Notes: generated by a model from the letters alone, not told the origin. Shown: positions 1-7,651, numbered from the stretch's first letter. The stretch is DNA of 28,942 bases from DATBGZ01 sp036557785 (GCA_036557785.1 DATBGZ010000027.1:1-28942); one strand, 5' to 3'. Made by a program: numbers and translations.

Positions 1-152
1 GCGTCGGGTCGGGTCAGCCGGTAGTGGGTGAAGTCGGACTGCCAGCACTGGTTGGGCTGCTCGGCCTGGAAGCGGATGTAGGACGAGCGGGGGCGTTTGG
101 CCGGCTCCGGGGTGACCAGGCCCAGCCGGGTCAGGTGCCGGCCGCCTTGTCA
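1..152 (-). pseudogene. IS481-type transposase fragment
   Basis: Read leftward, this stretch encodes GLVTPEPAKRPRSSYIRF followed by QAEQPNQCWQSDFTHYRL. That is the junction between the helix-turn-helix part and the rve integrase core of IS481-family transposases; the Asp in WQSDFTH corresponds to the first Asp of the DDE triad. The sequence runs off the left edge of the window. On its N-terminal side the match stops at about position 150, where unrelated sequence begins, and no start codon or DNA-binding domain is present. I therefore read it as a 5'-truncated transposase. Whether the rest of the IS lies to the left cannot be seen here. Confidence 0.7.
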
Positions 153-332
153 AGCTGACCGGACCTCGGGGTGCTGATGGGCGGGGCGATTCCGCGACGC
201 TGAACTCGCGAGCAGGGTCCGCCATCTTCGGTCGCCGGCGACGAGCGTGCTCCGATGGAGCGAACCCTCGGTCAAGGACGCGGCATCATCCCTGTCTTCA
301 AGATCCCCGCGCCGGGCACCAGCGGTTCGCGC

Positions 333-373
333 AATGGGGCCGAGACTCGAACCCGCAACCGAGGGATTATGAG
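333..373 (-). other. tRNA 3'-half relic (CAT anticodon, Met-like)
   Basis: On the minus strand there is an anticodon loop CTCATAA (367-373), five bases, a five-base variable region, GCGGG, then TTCGAGT and CTCGG, exactly the spacing of tRNA positions 32 to 65. The T stem pairs at four of five positions, counting one G-T pair. The 5' half (acceptor, D arm, 5' anticodon stem) cannot be found to the right, and no CCA follows. It is best explained as the tRNA 3' half left by an element that integrated into a tRNA gene, or as a decayed tRNA. It is unlikely to give a functional tRNA. Confidence 0.5.
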
Positions 374-456
374 GTCCACTGTCGCAAGTGGTGCCGATTC
401 CCGCCTCCTGCCGCGGCGACTCCGGAACGCTCCCCCCCAAGCCGTAGACTGGTCGC

Positions 457-648
457 GTGACGTCGATCGCCAAGGTAGTCCGGCGCCGGAAGCTGCACGA
501 GCCCGATCCCGACCGGGCGTACTGGCGCTCCCGCACCCCGGCCGAGCGCTTGGCGCATCTCGAGGAACTACGCCGCGAGTACTACGGGTGGGCTGATGGA
601 GCTGAACCGCGACTTCAGCGAGTTCATCGCATCCTGCGTCGTGCATGA
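457..648 (+). CDS. small protein upstream of nucleotidyltransferase (antitoxin-like)
   Basis: This 63-residue charged protein starts with GTG. It has a basic N-terminus (KVVRRRK), then DRAYWRSRTPAERLAHLEELRREYYG, then RLQRVHRILRR. The middle pattern, a YW-S-R-P-ER-A-E-LR-Y helix, is typical of small proteins encoded directly before nucleotidyltransferase-like genes in many bacteria. Its 3' end overlaps the next gene by 53 bp in a different frame, so the two are probably translated together. By position and size it would be the partner, perhaps the antitoxin, of the enzyme that follows. That role is an inference; no DNA-binding fold is evident. Confidence 0.6.
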   Translation: MTSIAKVVRRRKLHEPDPDRAYWRSRTPAERLAHLEELRREYYGWADGAEPRLQRVHRILRRA

Positions 649-1072
649 CGTCCGCTTCATGATCGTCGGCGGCTACGCCGTCGCCGCCCACGGCCACCCC
701 CGTTTCACCAAGGACCTCGACGTCTGGGTCTGGGTCGACGACCAGAACGCCAACCGCCTCGTCGCCGCACTCGACGACTTCGGCTTCGGCTCGGTCGGGC
801 TCACGCCAGACGACTTCCTCGAGGAAGGCATGGTCGTCCAACTCGGCTACCCACCGAAACGCATCGACATCATCACCCAGGTCGACGGCGTCGAGTTCGA
901 CCCCTGCTGGGAGCGTCACATCGAGGTCGATATCGGCGGCCAGCGCGTGCCGTTCATCTCCGTCGAGGACCTCCTCGCCAACAAGAAGGCGTCCGGTCGC
1001 CCCCGGGATCTCGCGGACGCCGCCGCCATCGAGCAACTGTCCGACGAGGACGACGACGCCTCGACCTCCTGA
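596..1072 (+). CDS. nucleotidyltransferase-fold protein (DUF6036/AbiEii-like)
   Basis: This 158-residue protein shows the nucleotidyltransferase signature near its N-terminus: VGGYAVAAHG (residues 24-33) followed by FTKDLDVWV (37-45). Gly25-Gly26 and the Asp40/Asp42 pair match the GG and metal-binding DxD positions of the pol-beta superfamily. The rest (PPKRIDIITQVDGV, then VPFISVEDLLANKKASGRPRDLADAAAI) matches the C-terminal pattern of small NTases found in toxin-antitoxin and abortive-infection loci. The ATG lies inside the preceding small gene. The likely activity is nucleotide transfer onto a protein or RNA target; the target is unknown. The C-terminal acidic tail is not conserved in character. 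Confidence 0.75.
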   Translation: MELNRDFSEFIASCVVHDVRFMIVGGYAVAAHGHPRFTKDLDVWVWVDDQNANRLVAALDDFGFGSVGLTPDDFLEEGMVVQLGYPPKRIDIITQVDGVEFDPCWERHIEVDIGGQRVPFISVEDLLANKKASGRPRDLADAAAIEQLSDEDDDASTS

Positions 1073-1265
1073 CCGGTCCGAGGCCTACCCGAGCAAGACT
1101 CGGTCGGCCAGCCGGACCCGCCGACGACGCAGGCCTGTCACGGCTCCTGCCGGGGGCACAATTCAGACTAATCGGACACCAAGCCTGTGCCGAATCTACG
1201 CGACGGCTCCGAAGGCGTCATGGCACGGACCGAGACATCAGCTACTTTGGTGTCTGACGGTCGCC

Positions 1266-1270
1266 GGAGG
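1266..1270 (+). promoter_or_regulatory. Shine-Dalgarno deciding the Uma2 start
   Basis: GGAGG at this position overlaps a possible GTG start at 1270 but lies five bases before the ATG at 1276. The ATG is therefore the better start. Confidence 0.55.
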
Positions 1271-1275
1271 TGAGC

Positions 1276-1812
1276 ATGACCCTGGTACTCCCCGCCGACG
1301 GGGTCTTCACTCGCTCGGCATTTGATCGTCTTCAGAAGCCGCCCGACAGCTGGGCCTGGGAGCTGCGCGACGGAAGGCTGGAGTTGACCTACCTGCCGGT
1401 GAGCTTCTGGCACTCCAGGATCATGCTCGCGCTCATCTCGTACTGGCTGCGGGAGGGCCACGAGGCCGCAACCGAGCAGTACGTCGCCGACAGCGGCTTC
1501 GCTGAAGGCGGCACCGGCCGCAACAACCGAGTCACCGACGGAGTCGCATTCGTCAAGGGCCACCGACCGCACTCCTCCGACTCAACGCACTCCGCAGAGG
1601 TCGTCCACGCCGTGATCGAAGCCGTGTCGAGCGGCAGTGAGGAGCGCGACAGCATCGACAAACTGAAGACCTACGCGACCCTCGGCATCCCCCACTACTG
1701 GATCGTCCGTGAGATCGGCCCCGACGTTGACGGCCTCATCAGCGTGTACAAACTCCGCGACGGCGAGTACGAGCTCGTCCGTACGGTCGCGGCCTCCGAG
1801 CTAACCCGGTAG
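1276..1812 (+). CDS. Uma2-family (DUF820) PD-(D/E)XK nuclease-like protein
   Basis: This 178-residue protein is recognisable as Uma2/DUF820, a family with the restriction-endonuclease-like fold. The landmarks are WELRDGRLEL near the N-terminus, VTDGVAFV with Asp88, AVIEAVSSGSEERDSIDKL with Glu115, and YATLGIPHYWIVR, the usual YA-GI-YW block. Asp88 and Glu115 occupy the expected acidic metal-site positions. Length is normal for the family. The gene is single, with about 200 bp of non-coding DNA before it. Such proteins are often expanded in actinomycetes and cyanobacteria; their substrate is mostly unknown. The C-terminus ends at a TAG with no obvious terminator. Confidence 0.85.
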   Translation: MTLVLPADGVFTRSAFDRLQKPPDSWAWELRDGRLELTYLPVSFWHSRIMLALISYWLREGHEAATEQYVADSGFAEGGTGRNNRVTDGVAFVKGHRPHSSDSTHSAEVVHAVIEAVSSGSEERDSIDKLKTYATLGIPHYWIVREIGPDVDGLISVYKLRDGEYELVRTVAASELTR

Positions 1813-1869
1813 CCTCCGCCCTCGCGGCTCCAGCCGCACCTCGACGCTGATCTCCACTTCGCCGCCGGC

Positions 1870-1886
1870 GCAGGCTCGAATCCTGC
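1870..1886 (+). other. isolated tRNA T-arm-like hairpin
   Basis: GCAGG-CTCGAAT-CCTGC forms a perfect 5-bp stem around a seven-base loop that resembles the T loop. A weaker, inverted counterpart (GCAGG-TTCGATC-CCCAC on the minus strand) lies near 1969-1985. Neither belongs to a complete cloverleaf. The surrounding non-coding stretch 1813-2104 holds nothing else I can recognise. Confidence 0.25.
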
Positions 1887-2104
1887 CTTCGATCAAGACC
1901 TGCGCTCGACCACGTTTGCCCAGGTCAGCGCCACATTCGCTCCGCATTCTTGGGCGCCCGCTAGTGGGGTGGGGATCGAACCTGCGCCGCACCACGGCCA
2001 AGGCCATCGGCGGGAAGCCCGCTCGCCAACGAGCGGACGGGTCTGCGCCCTGAGTTCAGCTTGCCGGTCTTGGCGGTGGTCGTCGGCACCGTGACAATGG
2101 TCGA

Positions 2105-2344
2105 GTGACGACACGCGACGAGATCCTCGCAGTTCTGCCAGTACTGTCCGCTCGTGCGGATGATGGCACCTTCACGCCCCAAGACGTGATTGACGAGCTA
2201 CAGCGGCGCGGCAGCTCGTACACGCCCTCGACGATCCGTACACACGTGGTCAGCCGCATGTGCGCAGACGCGCCGGACCACCATGCAGTTACCTACGACG
2301 ACCTGGAACGGGTAGCGGACGGCCGCTACCGCCGGCGAGGCTGA
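2105..2344 (+). CDS. small DUF7669-like protein
   Basis: This 79-residue protein starts with GTG. Its sequence (TRDEILAVLPVLSARADDGTF, TPQDVIDELQRRGSSYTPSTIRTHVVSRMCADAP, then DHHAVTYDDLERVADGRYRRRG) has the form of a small winged-helix-like domain. The TIRTHV-SRMC-AP-HH-YDDLERV blocks are what I remember of DUF7669, a domain found alone or fused to restriction-type proteins. The function is unknown; a role in nucleic-acid recognition within a defence or mobile context is plausible because Uma2 and DUF1016 genes are the neighbours. It is complete in length, with Arg-rich ends. Confidence 0.6.
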   Translation: MTTRDEILAVLPVLSARADDGTFTPQDVIDELQRRGSSYTPSTIRTHVVSRMCADAPDHHAVTYDDLERVADGRYRRRG

Positions 2345-2423
2345 CCTACTGCACTACGCCGCCCGCTGATCGAAGTCGAAGGCGGCGGGTGCGGCCGCAG
2401 GACAGCGCTCGCCGCGGCCGAGG

Positions 2424-2822
2424 TTATCCGCCGAGTTCGCGTTCGATCTGTTCGATCGTCGTCAGGGCGGTCTGCAATGGGTCGGGCAGGGCCTGCGCGA
2501 GCTGATATTCGGCAACGCCGAGCGGCTTGGTGTCGTCGCGCAGCGCGTACTCCGCGACGATCTCGTTGCGGCTCTTGCACAGCAGCAGCCCGATGGTCGG
2601 CCCGTCCGCTGGGTCCTTGACCAGCATCACCAAAACGTTGCGCGACCAACCGAGCCGGGCGGCGGCAGTAGCGTAGGCGAGCCGACGCTCGGGCTCCTTG
2701 ACCTGGGTGAGCAGGACGATGTTGTGGCCCCACGGCAATCGTCCAACAGCCTGTTGGACGATCTCGTCCTCTGGCCAGGCCTCCGCGAACGCCCGCATGT
2801 AGAGCAGGTTCGTGCGCGAGTG
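2424..2822 (-). pseudogene. DUF1016/YhcG nuclease, C-terminal relic with internal deletion
   Basis: Reading leftward, the frame opens without a start at SRTNLLYMRAFAEAWP, runs through IVQQAVGRLPWGHNIVLL and RLGWSRNVL, then jumps to DPADGPTIGLLLCKSRNEIV, AEYALRDDTKPLGVAEYQL and ALPDPLQT, ending at TAA. These blocks are the start of the helical middle and the extreme C-terminus of PDDEXK nuclease-domain proteins of the YhcG type. In intact members, well over 100 residues including the nuclease core lie between GWSRNVL and the DP-PTIG block. They are missing here, so the product cannot be an active nuclease. The expected N-terminal portion is found at 15102-15275 on the same strand. Confidence 0.75.
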
Positions 2823-3105
2823 ATCGTGAGAGCGCGATCGATCTTGGGACCGTGTTCCCGGCCGCGTTGCGTCCCCCGGTCGCTGCGGTCAGGTCGATCA
2901 TGCCCTACTCGCGGCTCCGACCGGTGCGTCCAGTGGCGGTGCACGTAGGCGGCGAGACACTGTCGATCGGCGCCCGGGTGGTCTGTGTCGCGAGCAGTCA
3001 CTACAGCGTCGACGACCCCACCGAGGCCGGGCGACCGTCGTGCTCGGCGACCTTCGGGACACGCGGGCGCTCCTCGCGCGTTGCGGCCGACATCGTCGTG
3101 GACCG

Positions 3106-3726
3106 TCAGGTCAGCGGGATGACCGCGCCCAGGCGGGACAGGTCGATGGGAGTACGGGTCAGGCCGAACGTGTACCCCTCCCACGTCCGGGCATCGATGA
3201 TCAGGAAGATCACCGTACCGGTGATCGGCGGCTCGGGGGCCACTGTCTTGCACTCGTAGCAGGTGAAGTCGCCCAGGATCTGGATCAGCCACACGGGCGC
3301 ATTCGCGGCCGCTGCGCCGGACTCGCCGGAATCGGTGGCGATCTCGGCCTTCCGGAACGTCGTCTTCACGGCGGCCGCAGTCGCGTCAGGGTCGTCGTTC
3401 GCGCTGGCGGCGCCGCGGGCCCGGGTCGTCAGCTCCGCGACGACCTCGTCCAGGGGTGGGGTGGGCGTCGCCGTCGCGGTGACGGTGGGTGTGGTGACCG
3501 CGGCGCTGGGCCGGCCGACCACCGCGGCGTGGTCGCCGGGGCGCAGGACGAGGATCGCCGCGGCCACCGCCAGGATCGCCAGGCCGGCCGCGGCCGGCGC
3601 CAGCAACCGTCGGGGCGTCGCCGACCGCTGCTCGATGGGTTGCGGGTGGCGCAGGCCCTGCTCGGTCACGGCCGCGGCGCGGTCGTGCAGGGTCCGGCGG
3701 ATCAGCTCAGTCGTTGTCTCGGCCAT
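3106..3726 (-). CDS. single-pass membrane protein, sigma-factor partner
   Basis: This 206-residue protein has an N-terminal cytoplasmic stretch (about residues 1-42, including ELIRRTLHDRAAAV), one transmembrane helix at about 43-62 (LLAPAAAGLAILAVAAAILV), a Thr/Pro-rich linker (TTPTVTATATPTPP) and an extracytoplasmic domain with one CxxC pair (FTCYECK). The ATG lies 20 bp inside the end of the sigma-factor gene, so the two are translationally coupled. That position and topology fit an anti-sigma-like or sensor partner, though I see no zinc-binding anti-sigma HxxxCxxC motif. The C-terminal domain, TGTVIFLIIDARTWEGYTFGL, is not a family I recognise. Confidence 0.7.
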   Translation of the reverse strand: MAETTTELIRRTLHDRAAAVTEQGLRHPQPIEQRSATPRRLLAPAAAGLAILAVAAAILVLRPGDHAAVVGRPSAAVTTPTVTATATPTPPLDEVVAELTTRARGAASANDDPDATAAAVKTTFRKAEIATDSGESGAAAANAPVWLIQILGDFTCYECKTVAPEPPITGTVIFLIIDARTWEGYTFGLTRTPIDLSRLGAVIPLT

Positions 3727-4240
3727 GGACGACTCCTACTTGTGCGGAGAGCGAGGTGAGGGCGCGGTCGAGCGAGGACGACACCGCACCGCGCGAGATG
3801 CCGAGCGCCCCGGCGATCTCAGGGATCGACCATTCGGCATAGAAGCGCAGCACGACGACCTGCCGTTGTCGGGTCGGCAACCGGCGGATCGCCCGCCACA
3901 TCGCCGACGCGGCGGCGGCGCGGAGCGCGGGAGCATCGGCGGGCTCCGCGACGCGCTGCGCCGGTTCGGGGAGCAGGCGGCTGAGCCGCCGGCGGCGCAG
4001 CGCCGAGCGGGCCCGGTTCACCACTGCCGTGGCGAGGTACCTCGACGGGTCCTCCACGCCGGCGAGCCCGGGTCCGCGCGCGAGCCGGGCGAAGACGTCC
4101 TGCACCAGATCCTCGGCACTGGCCTGGTCGTCGACGAGACCCATCGCGAGCCGTACCAGCGCGAGGTAGTGCGACCGGTACGCGTCGGCGAGCGTGACCG
4201 GCTCGGCACGGGTACCGCCCGAACGCGCCCGGCCTGGCAT
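3707..4240 (-). CDS. ECF sigma factor, SigE family
   Basis: This 177-residue RNA polymerase sigma factor has region 2 at about residues 24-56 (ALVRLAMGLVDDQASAEDLV, QDVFARLA) and region 4 at about 118-163 (LPTRQRQVVVLRFYAEWSIP, EIAGALGISRGAVSSSLDRA). No sigma-3 domain is present, as expected for ECF factors. The AEDLVQDVF and LP-RQR-V-VLR-Y blocks are those of the actinobacterial SigE-like group. The start is supported by GGAGAG about eight bases upstream. It is followed by its membrane partner in an overlapping arrangement. The target promoters cannot be read from this window. Confidence 0.88.
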   Translation of the reverse strand: MPGRARSGGTRAEPVTLADAYRSHYLALVRLAMGLVDDQASAEDLVQDVFARLARGPGLAGVEDPSRYLATAVVNRARSALRRRRLSRLLPEPAQRVAEPADAPALRAAAASAMWRAIRRLPTRQRQVVVLRFYAEWSIPEIAGALGISRGAVSSSLDRALTSLSAQVGVVHGRDND

Positions 4241-4580
4241 GGACCACTCTCCGCCCGTGGGTAGGACCCCTTTACTCTGCTAGACGCGCGGGCGTCACCG
4301 CCATCAACATGGGTCGCGCACGATCTCGGCTCAGCGGCCACCCAGCTCAGCAGGCCCCCCAGCTCGCCGGGGCCTCGACTCAGCGCCCGGCGTCGACCGG
4401 CGGTGGCGATACCGACCCCGATTCGTCCGGCCCGCCGGAATTACCCATCGAATGCACAGCCTTCTGAAGTGCCTCGCCGGGCACGTCTGCCGTGCCCGCG
4501 TACGACCTCACGACTCGGTTGGCGTACGACCTATATGGGCGAGGGCCCGTGAGAACTACGCGACGCGCTGCTTCCGGGCG
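4241..4580. other. non-coding stretch between sigma gene and FtsX relic
   Basis: No gene is recognised here. It should contain the leftward promoter of the sigma-factor operon at its left end. An imperfect repeat GTACGACCTCACGACTCG / GTACGACCT sits at about 4500-4535. Short open frames on both strands show no family resemblance. Confidence 0.4.
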
Positions 4581-4938
4581 GGCAGTAGCGCTCGTCGTCG
4601 GAGCAGTCGGTGTCGCCAACATCATGATCATCTCTGTCCTCGAACGCCGATCCGAGATCGGACTGCGCCGTGCACTCGGCGCTACGCGAGGCCAGATCCG
4701 GACGCAGTTCCTCACCGAGTCGACGCTGCTTGCCGCCATCGGCGGGATCGTCGGCGTCTTGGCCGGGATAGCGGCGACGGCCGTGTACGCCGCCACGAAA
4801 GGCTGGCTCATCGTCATTCCTGTCCAAGCCTGGGCGGGGGGCATCGGCTCAGCCATTCTGATCGGCGCACTCGCCGGACTCATGCCCGCCATACGAGCCT
4901 CACGGATGCCACCCACGGTGGCATTGCGAACGGTGTGA
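4581..4938 (+). pseudogene. FtsX/MacB-type ABC permease 3' fragment, copy 1
   Basis: This encodes VVGAVGVANIMIISVLERRS, EIGLRRALGATRGQIRTQFL, TESTLLAAIGGIVGVLAG and, at the end, LIGALAGLMPAIRASRMPPTVALRTV. It is the C-terminal FtsX domain (last three membrane helices) of MacB-like ABC transporter permeases, with the hallmark ERR-EIG-RRA-GAT. The periplasmic domain and first helix are absent, and no ATPase gene is adjacent. An open frame continues upstream for about 30 codons, but that part is not permease-like. The stop codon is the natural end of such genes. It is a near-identical partner of 14651-15008. Confidence 0.85.
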
Positions 4939-4946
4939 ACGTGTGG
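4581..4946 (+). repeat. 366-bp direct repeat, left copy
   Basis: This aligns without gaps to 14651-15016, offset 10,070 bp. By eye I count 11 mismatches in 366 bp (about 97% identity). Both copies begin at the same base inside the FtsX domain and lose similarity a few bases after the stop codon, so the truncation preceded the duplication. Confidence 0.9.
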
Positions 4947-5023
4947 CCCTCATCGCGGCCACCCGGGACAGTTCGGCGGAGAGGCAACCAGCGGCAGGGG
5001 TCTGAGCCGCGACCGGTCGGCGG

Positions 5024-5440
5024 TCAGTGGTGATGGCGCACGGTCTGTGGCACCACGATGACCGGGACCTCGGCGAACTCGAGGACCTCGCGGGTCTGGC
5101 TTCCTATGTACGGTTGGCCGGGGCCGGTGCGGCCCGAACGCCCCAGCACCACCACGTCGGCACCGATTGCCCGCGCCTCGGCGAGGATGCAGGGCGCCGC
5201 GTCGCCGTGCCTGACGACGGTCTCGACCGTGACGCCGGCGGCCTTGGCGAGACCCTCCACATAGCTCAGCACAGACCGGGCGGCGCGGGCTGCGTCGGGA
5301 CGCGGTACGGCCATCTCGGCGGGAACCACGGCCACGGCGTGGACGGTGGCGTGCAGCGGTCCGGCGAGATCTACCGCCAGCCGGGCGCCGGCGAGCGCGG
5401 CCGGCGTGTCGTCGATAGCGACGATTATCGTACTGATCAT
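5024..5440 (-). CDS. universal stress protein (UspA family, ATP-binding type)
   Basis: This single-domain Usp has 138 residues. It begins TIIVAIDDTPAALAGARLAV and ends with the nucleotide-binding signature G-2x-G-9x-G-S (GRSGRTGPGQPYIGS), followed by VPVIVVPQTVRHHH. The complete signature puts it with ATP-binding Usp proteins of the MJ0577 type. Its ATG overlaps the stop of the subunit D gene in an ATGA joint, so it is the last gene of the V/A-ATPase operon and should be made together with the ATPase. A link between cellular ATP and the rotary ATPase is an inference from this coupling. No clear terminator is visible after it. Confidence 0.9.
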   Translation of the reverse strand: MISTIIVAIDDTPAALAGARLAVDLAGPLHATVHAVAVVPAEMAVPRPDAARAARSVLSYVEGLAKAAGVTVETVVRHGDAAPCILAEARAIGADVVVLGRSGRTGPGQPYIGSQTREVLEFAEVPVIVVPQTVRHHH

Positions 5441-6111
5441 CGTGGATCACCTGCCGAGGCTCTGCCTGCCCCGCGGCTCCGCTCGCCCCGCGGCGCACCC
5501 GTCCGTGGCCCCAGGCTCTGGTGCCGGCGGAAGGTCTCCTCCCGCTCGGTCTCGTCCAGCTCCTGGCTCAGCCGGGTCAGCCGCGACTCCAGCCGCGGTA
5601 TCCACCGGTCGTTGATCGCCCGGAGCCGCCGCCGTGTCTCGATGATCTCCGACTCGATCACCCGACAGGCGGCACTCGCCGCGCCGTACGCCGCCGCGAG
5701 CCGTACGGCCTGCTGGTAGGCCGACACAGCCTCGACCAGCGCCGCGCCGCCCGGCCCACGGTCGGCCGCGGACGCCGACGGCACGGAGCACGACGCCTCG
5801 GCCGGGTAGCGTACGCCCATCACCGTGTCCCAGGTGACCTGAAGTTCGGCCACTGTGGACGGTGTGGCCAGCCGCAGCTCCCGGACCCCCGCGGTCATCG
5901 CCCCGCGCAGGCCCCACGTGTCGGCCCGGCGCCAGGCGTCGTGCCAGTGCCGCCCGGCGCGTTCGCGTTGCAGCTCGAAGCGTTCCAGCTCGACCCGCAG
6001 CACCTGCAGCTTGCGGTCGAGCAGGTCGGCGGCGAGGCGGCCCGCGCGCAGCCGGCGGGTGAGCCAGAGCCGTCCGGCCCGGCCCGGTGGCACCCCCCGC
6101 GGCTCAGCCAC
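5437..6111 (-). CDS. ntpD: V/A-type ATPase subunit D (central rotor)
   Basis: The protein has 224 residues. The N-terminal block PPGRAGRLWLTRRLRAGRLA, followed by LLDRKLQVLRVELERFE, is the conserved start of V/A-ATPase subunit D, which forms the coiled-coil rotor inside the A3B3 ring. A second long helix at about 155-205 (YGAASAACRVIESEIIETRR, then RLRAINDRWIPRLESRLTRL) completes the antiparallel coiled coil. I chose the GTG at 6111, which overlaps the end of subunit B by 8 bp and precedes the conserved region by only a few residues; a longer in-frame extension upstream is the B gene in another frame. The C-terminus is Arg/Gly-rich and unconserved. Confidence 0.9.
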   Translation of the reverse strand: MAEPRGVPPGRAGRLWLTRRLRAGRLAADLLDRKLQVLRVELERFELQRERAGRHWHDAWRRADTWGLRGAMTAGVRELRLATPSTVAELQVTWDTVMGVRYPAEASCSVPSASAADRGPGGAALVEAVSAYQQAVRLAAAYGAASAACRVIESEIIETRRRLRAINDRWIPRLESRLTRLSQELDETEREETFRRHQSLGPRTGAPRGERSRGAGRASAGDPR

Positions 6112-7651
6112 GGTTGCCCCCCGCCGGCTCGCGGTGGTCACCCGCGCTGGCATCGGAGCTGGCATCGCGGTGCTGCTCCGGCGCCAGGTGCGCCGCCACC
6201 TGCTCCACGGACACCATCGTGAGCTCGCGCCTGGGCAGGGTGTCCAGCGCACGCCAGGCCCGGTCGAGGGTCTCATCGAGCGACCTGTTCTCGTCACCGC
6301 GTTGCCCGAGGAACGTGCGGCGCAGAACATCCTCGAAGGCGAGGTAGCGCTGGTCGGTCGCGGAGAGCGCGGATGCCCCGATCAGCTCGGCGAGCTCACC
6401 GACCCGGCGGGCGCGGGCGAGGGCGGCGAGCGTCTGCGCCGCGACGTCGAGGTGGTCGTCGCGGGTACGCCCCGGACCGGCGCCATGACGCATCAGCCGT
6501 GACAGCGACGAGAGTGGATCCACAGGCGGATACACGCCCCGCGCGTACATCTCGGCCGAGAGCACGAGCTGCCCCTCGGTGATGTAGCCGGTCAGGTCGG
6601 GAACGGGGTGCGTGATGTCGCCGGCCGGCATGGTGAGCACCGGGACGACCGTCACCGACCCGGGCCGCCCGCGGATGCGCCCGCACCGCTCGTAGAGCGA
6701 GGCGAGGTCGCTGTAGAGGTAACCCGGGTACGCGTGGCGGGCCGGCACCTCGCCCCGGGCCGCGGAGACCTCGCGCAACGCCTCGGCATAGCTGGTCATA
6801 TCCGCCATCACCACGAGCACATGCCGATCCATCGAGAACGCCAGATGTTCGGCGATGGTCAGCGCCAGGCGCGGGGTGAGGATCCGCTCCACCACGGGGT
6901 CGTCGGCGGTGTTCAGCAGCAGCACGAGCTCGCCTGCCGCCGAGCGCTCCTCCAGCGTGTCGCGCATCCGGGCCGCGTCCGCGTGGGTGAGCCCCATCGC
7001 CGCCACAACAACGCAGAAACCTTGCCCACCCACGGCTCCGCCCTCCCGGAAATCCCCCCCACCCACGGCTCCGCCCTCCCGGAAACCCTGCCCACCCACG
7101 GCTCCGCCCTCCCGCAACGGGTCGCCGCCCGCGGTCGCCTGGGCCGCGATCTGGGCCGCGAGCTCGAGGTGCGGCAGCCCGGCCACGGAGAAGACCGGCA
7201 GCTTCTGACCGCGAACGAGAGTGGTCAACCCGTCGATGGCCGAGACCCCGGTGAGCACCGCCTGGGACGGGGGTTCGCGCATCACCGGGTTGAGCGGGAA
7301 CCCCGCCACTGGCGCCGTCTGCCGCGCGAGCACCGGCGGCCCGCCGTCGAGCGGCTCGCCACGACCGTTGCAGATGCGGCCGAGCCAGCCGGGACCGATC
7401 GGGATCTGCAGCGGTGTCCCGGCGAAGGCCACGCCGACGGAGCCGGGGTCGATGCCCTCGGTGCCCTCGAGCACCTGGACCACGGCGAGGTCCCCGTCGA
7501 CCTCGAGCACCAACCCGTGGCGCACCTCGCCGCCGGGCAGGCTGATGCGGGCGAACTCGTCCCAGCCGACGCGGGCGACGCCCTGCACCACCAGCAACGG
7601 GCCCTGGACGTGGCCGACGTCGGAGTACTCCCGTACCGCAGCGATGGTCAT
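6104..7651 (-). CDS. ntpB: V/A-type ATPase subunit B (regulatory, non-catalytic)
   Basis: The protein has 515 residues. Recognised blocks are GPLLVVQGVARVGWDEFARI, GWLGRICNGRGEPLDGGPPV, the degenerate nucleotide-site region FSVAGLPHLELAAQIAAQA (no Walker A lysine, as in all B subunits), VVVAAMGLTHADAARMRDTL, and RHAYPGYLYSDLASLYERCG. B alternates with A in the hexameric head and helps bind nucleotide at the A/B interface. It is about 35 residues longer than usual because of an insert at 176-212 holding three copies of REGGAVGG-type repeats between AAQIAAQA and VVVAAMG. The ATG overlaps the A stop (ATGA). Confidence 0.95.
   Translation of the reverse strand: MTIAAVREYSDVGHVQGPLLVVQGVARVGWDEFARISLPGGEVRHGLVLEVDGDLAVVQVLEGTEGIDPGSVGVAFAGTPLQIPIGPGWLGRICNGRGEPLDGGPPVLARQTAPVAGFPLNPVMREPPSQAVLTGVSAIDGLTTLVRGQKLPVFSVAGLPHLELAAQIAAQATAGGDPLREGGAVGGQGFREGGAVGGGDFREGGAVGGQGFCVVVAAMGLTHADAARMRDTLEERSAAGELVLLLNTADDPVVERILTPRLALTIAEHLAFSMDRHVLVVMADMTSYAEALREVSAARGEVPARHAYPGYLYSDLASLYERCGRIRGRPGSVTVVPVLTMPAGDITHPVPDLTGYITEGQLVLSAEMYARGVYPPVDPLSSLSRLMRHGAGPGRTRDDHLDVAAQTLAALARARRVGELAELIGASALSATDQRYLAFEDVLRRTFLGQRGDENRSLDETLDRAWRALDTLPRRELTMVSVEQVAAHLAPEQHRDASSDASAGDHREPAGGNRG
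7016..7114 (+). repeat. three tandem 33-bp repeats inside subunit B gene
   Basis: The units are 7016-7048, 7049-7081 and 7082-7114. Each contains ACCCACGGCTCCGCCCTCCC and differs only in a few bases near its 5' end. Read on the coding (minus) strand, each gives the 11 residues REGGAVGGQGF or a close variant. The frame is kept through all three. Confidence 0.95.

Noticed and set aside
1969..1985. Second tRNA T-arm-like sequence on the minus strand
   Set aside because: Only three of five stem pairs form and no other tRNA parts are present.
2741..2759. Palindrome GTCCAACAGCCTGTTGGAC, echoed at 15484-15502
   Set aside because: The first lies inside DUF1016 codons for VQQAVGR, which explains it. 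The resemblance at 15484 is short and its flanks do not match.
4452..5033. Large plus-strand open frame through the FtsX fragment in another frame
   Set aside because: It is an Arg-rich shadow; the permease similarity is in the frame ending at 4938.
7016..7114. Reading the 33-bp repeats as a CRISPR array
   Set aside because: Units are contiguous with no unique spacers, lie in frame in a gene, and no cas genes are present.
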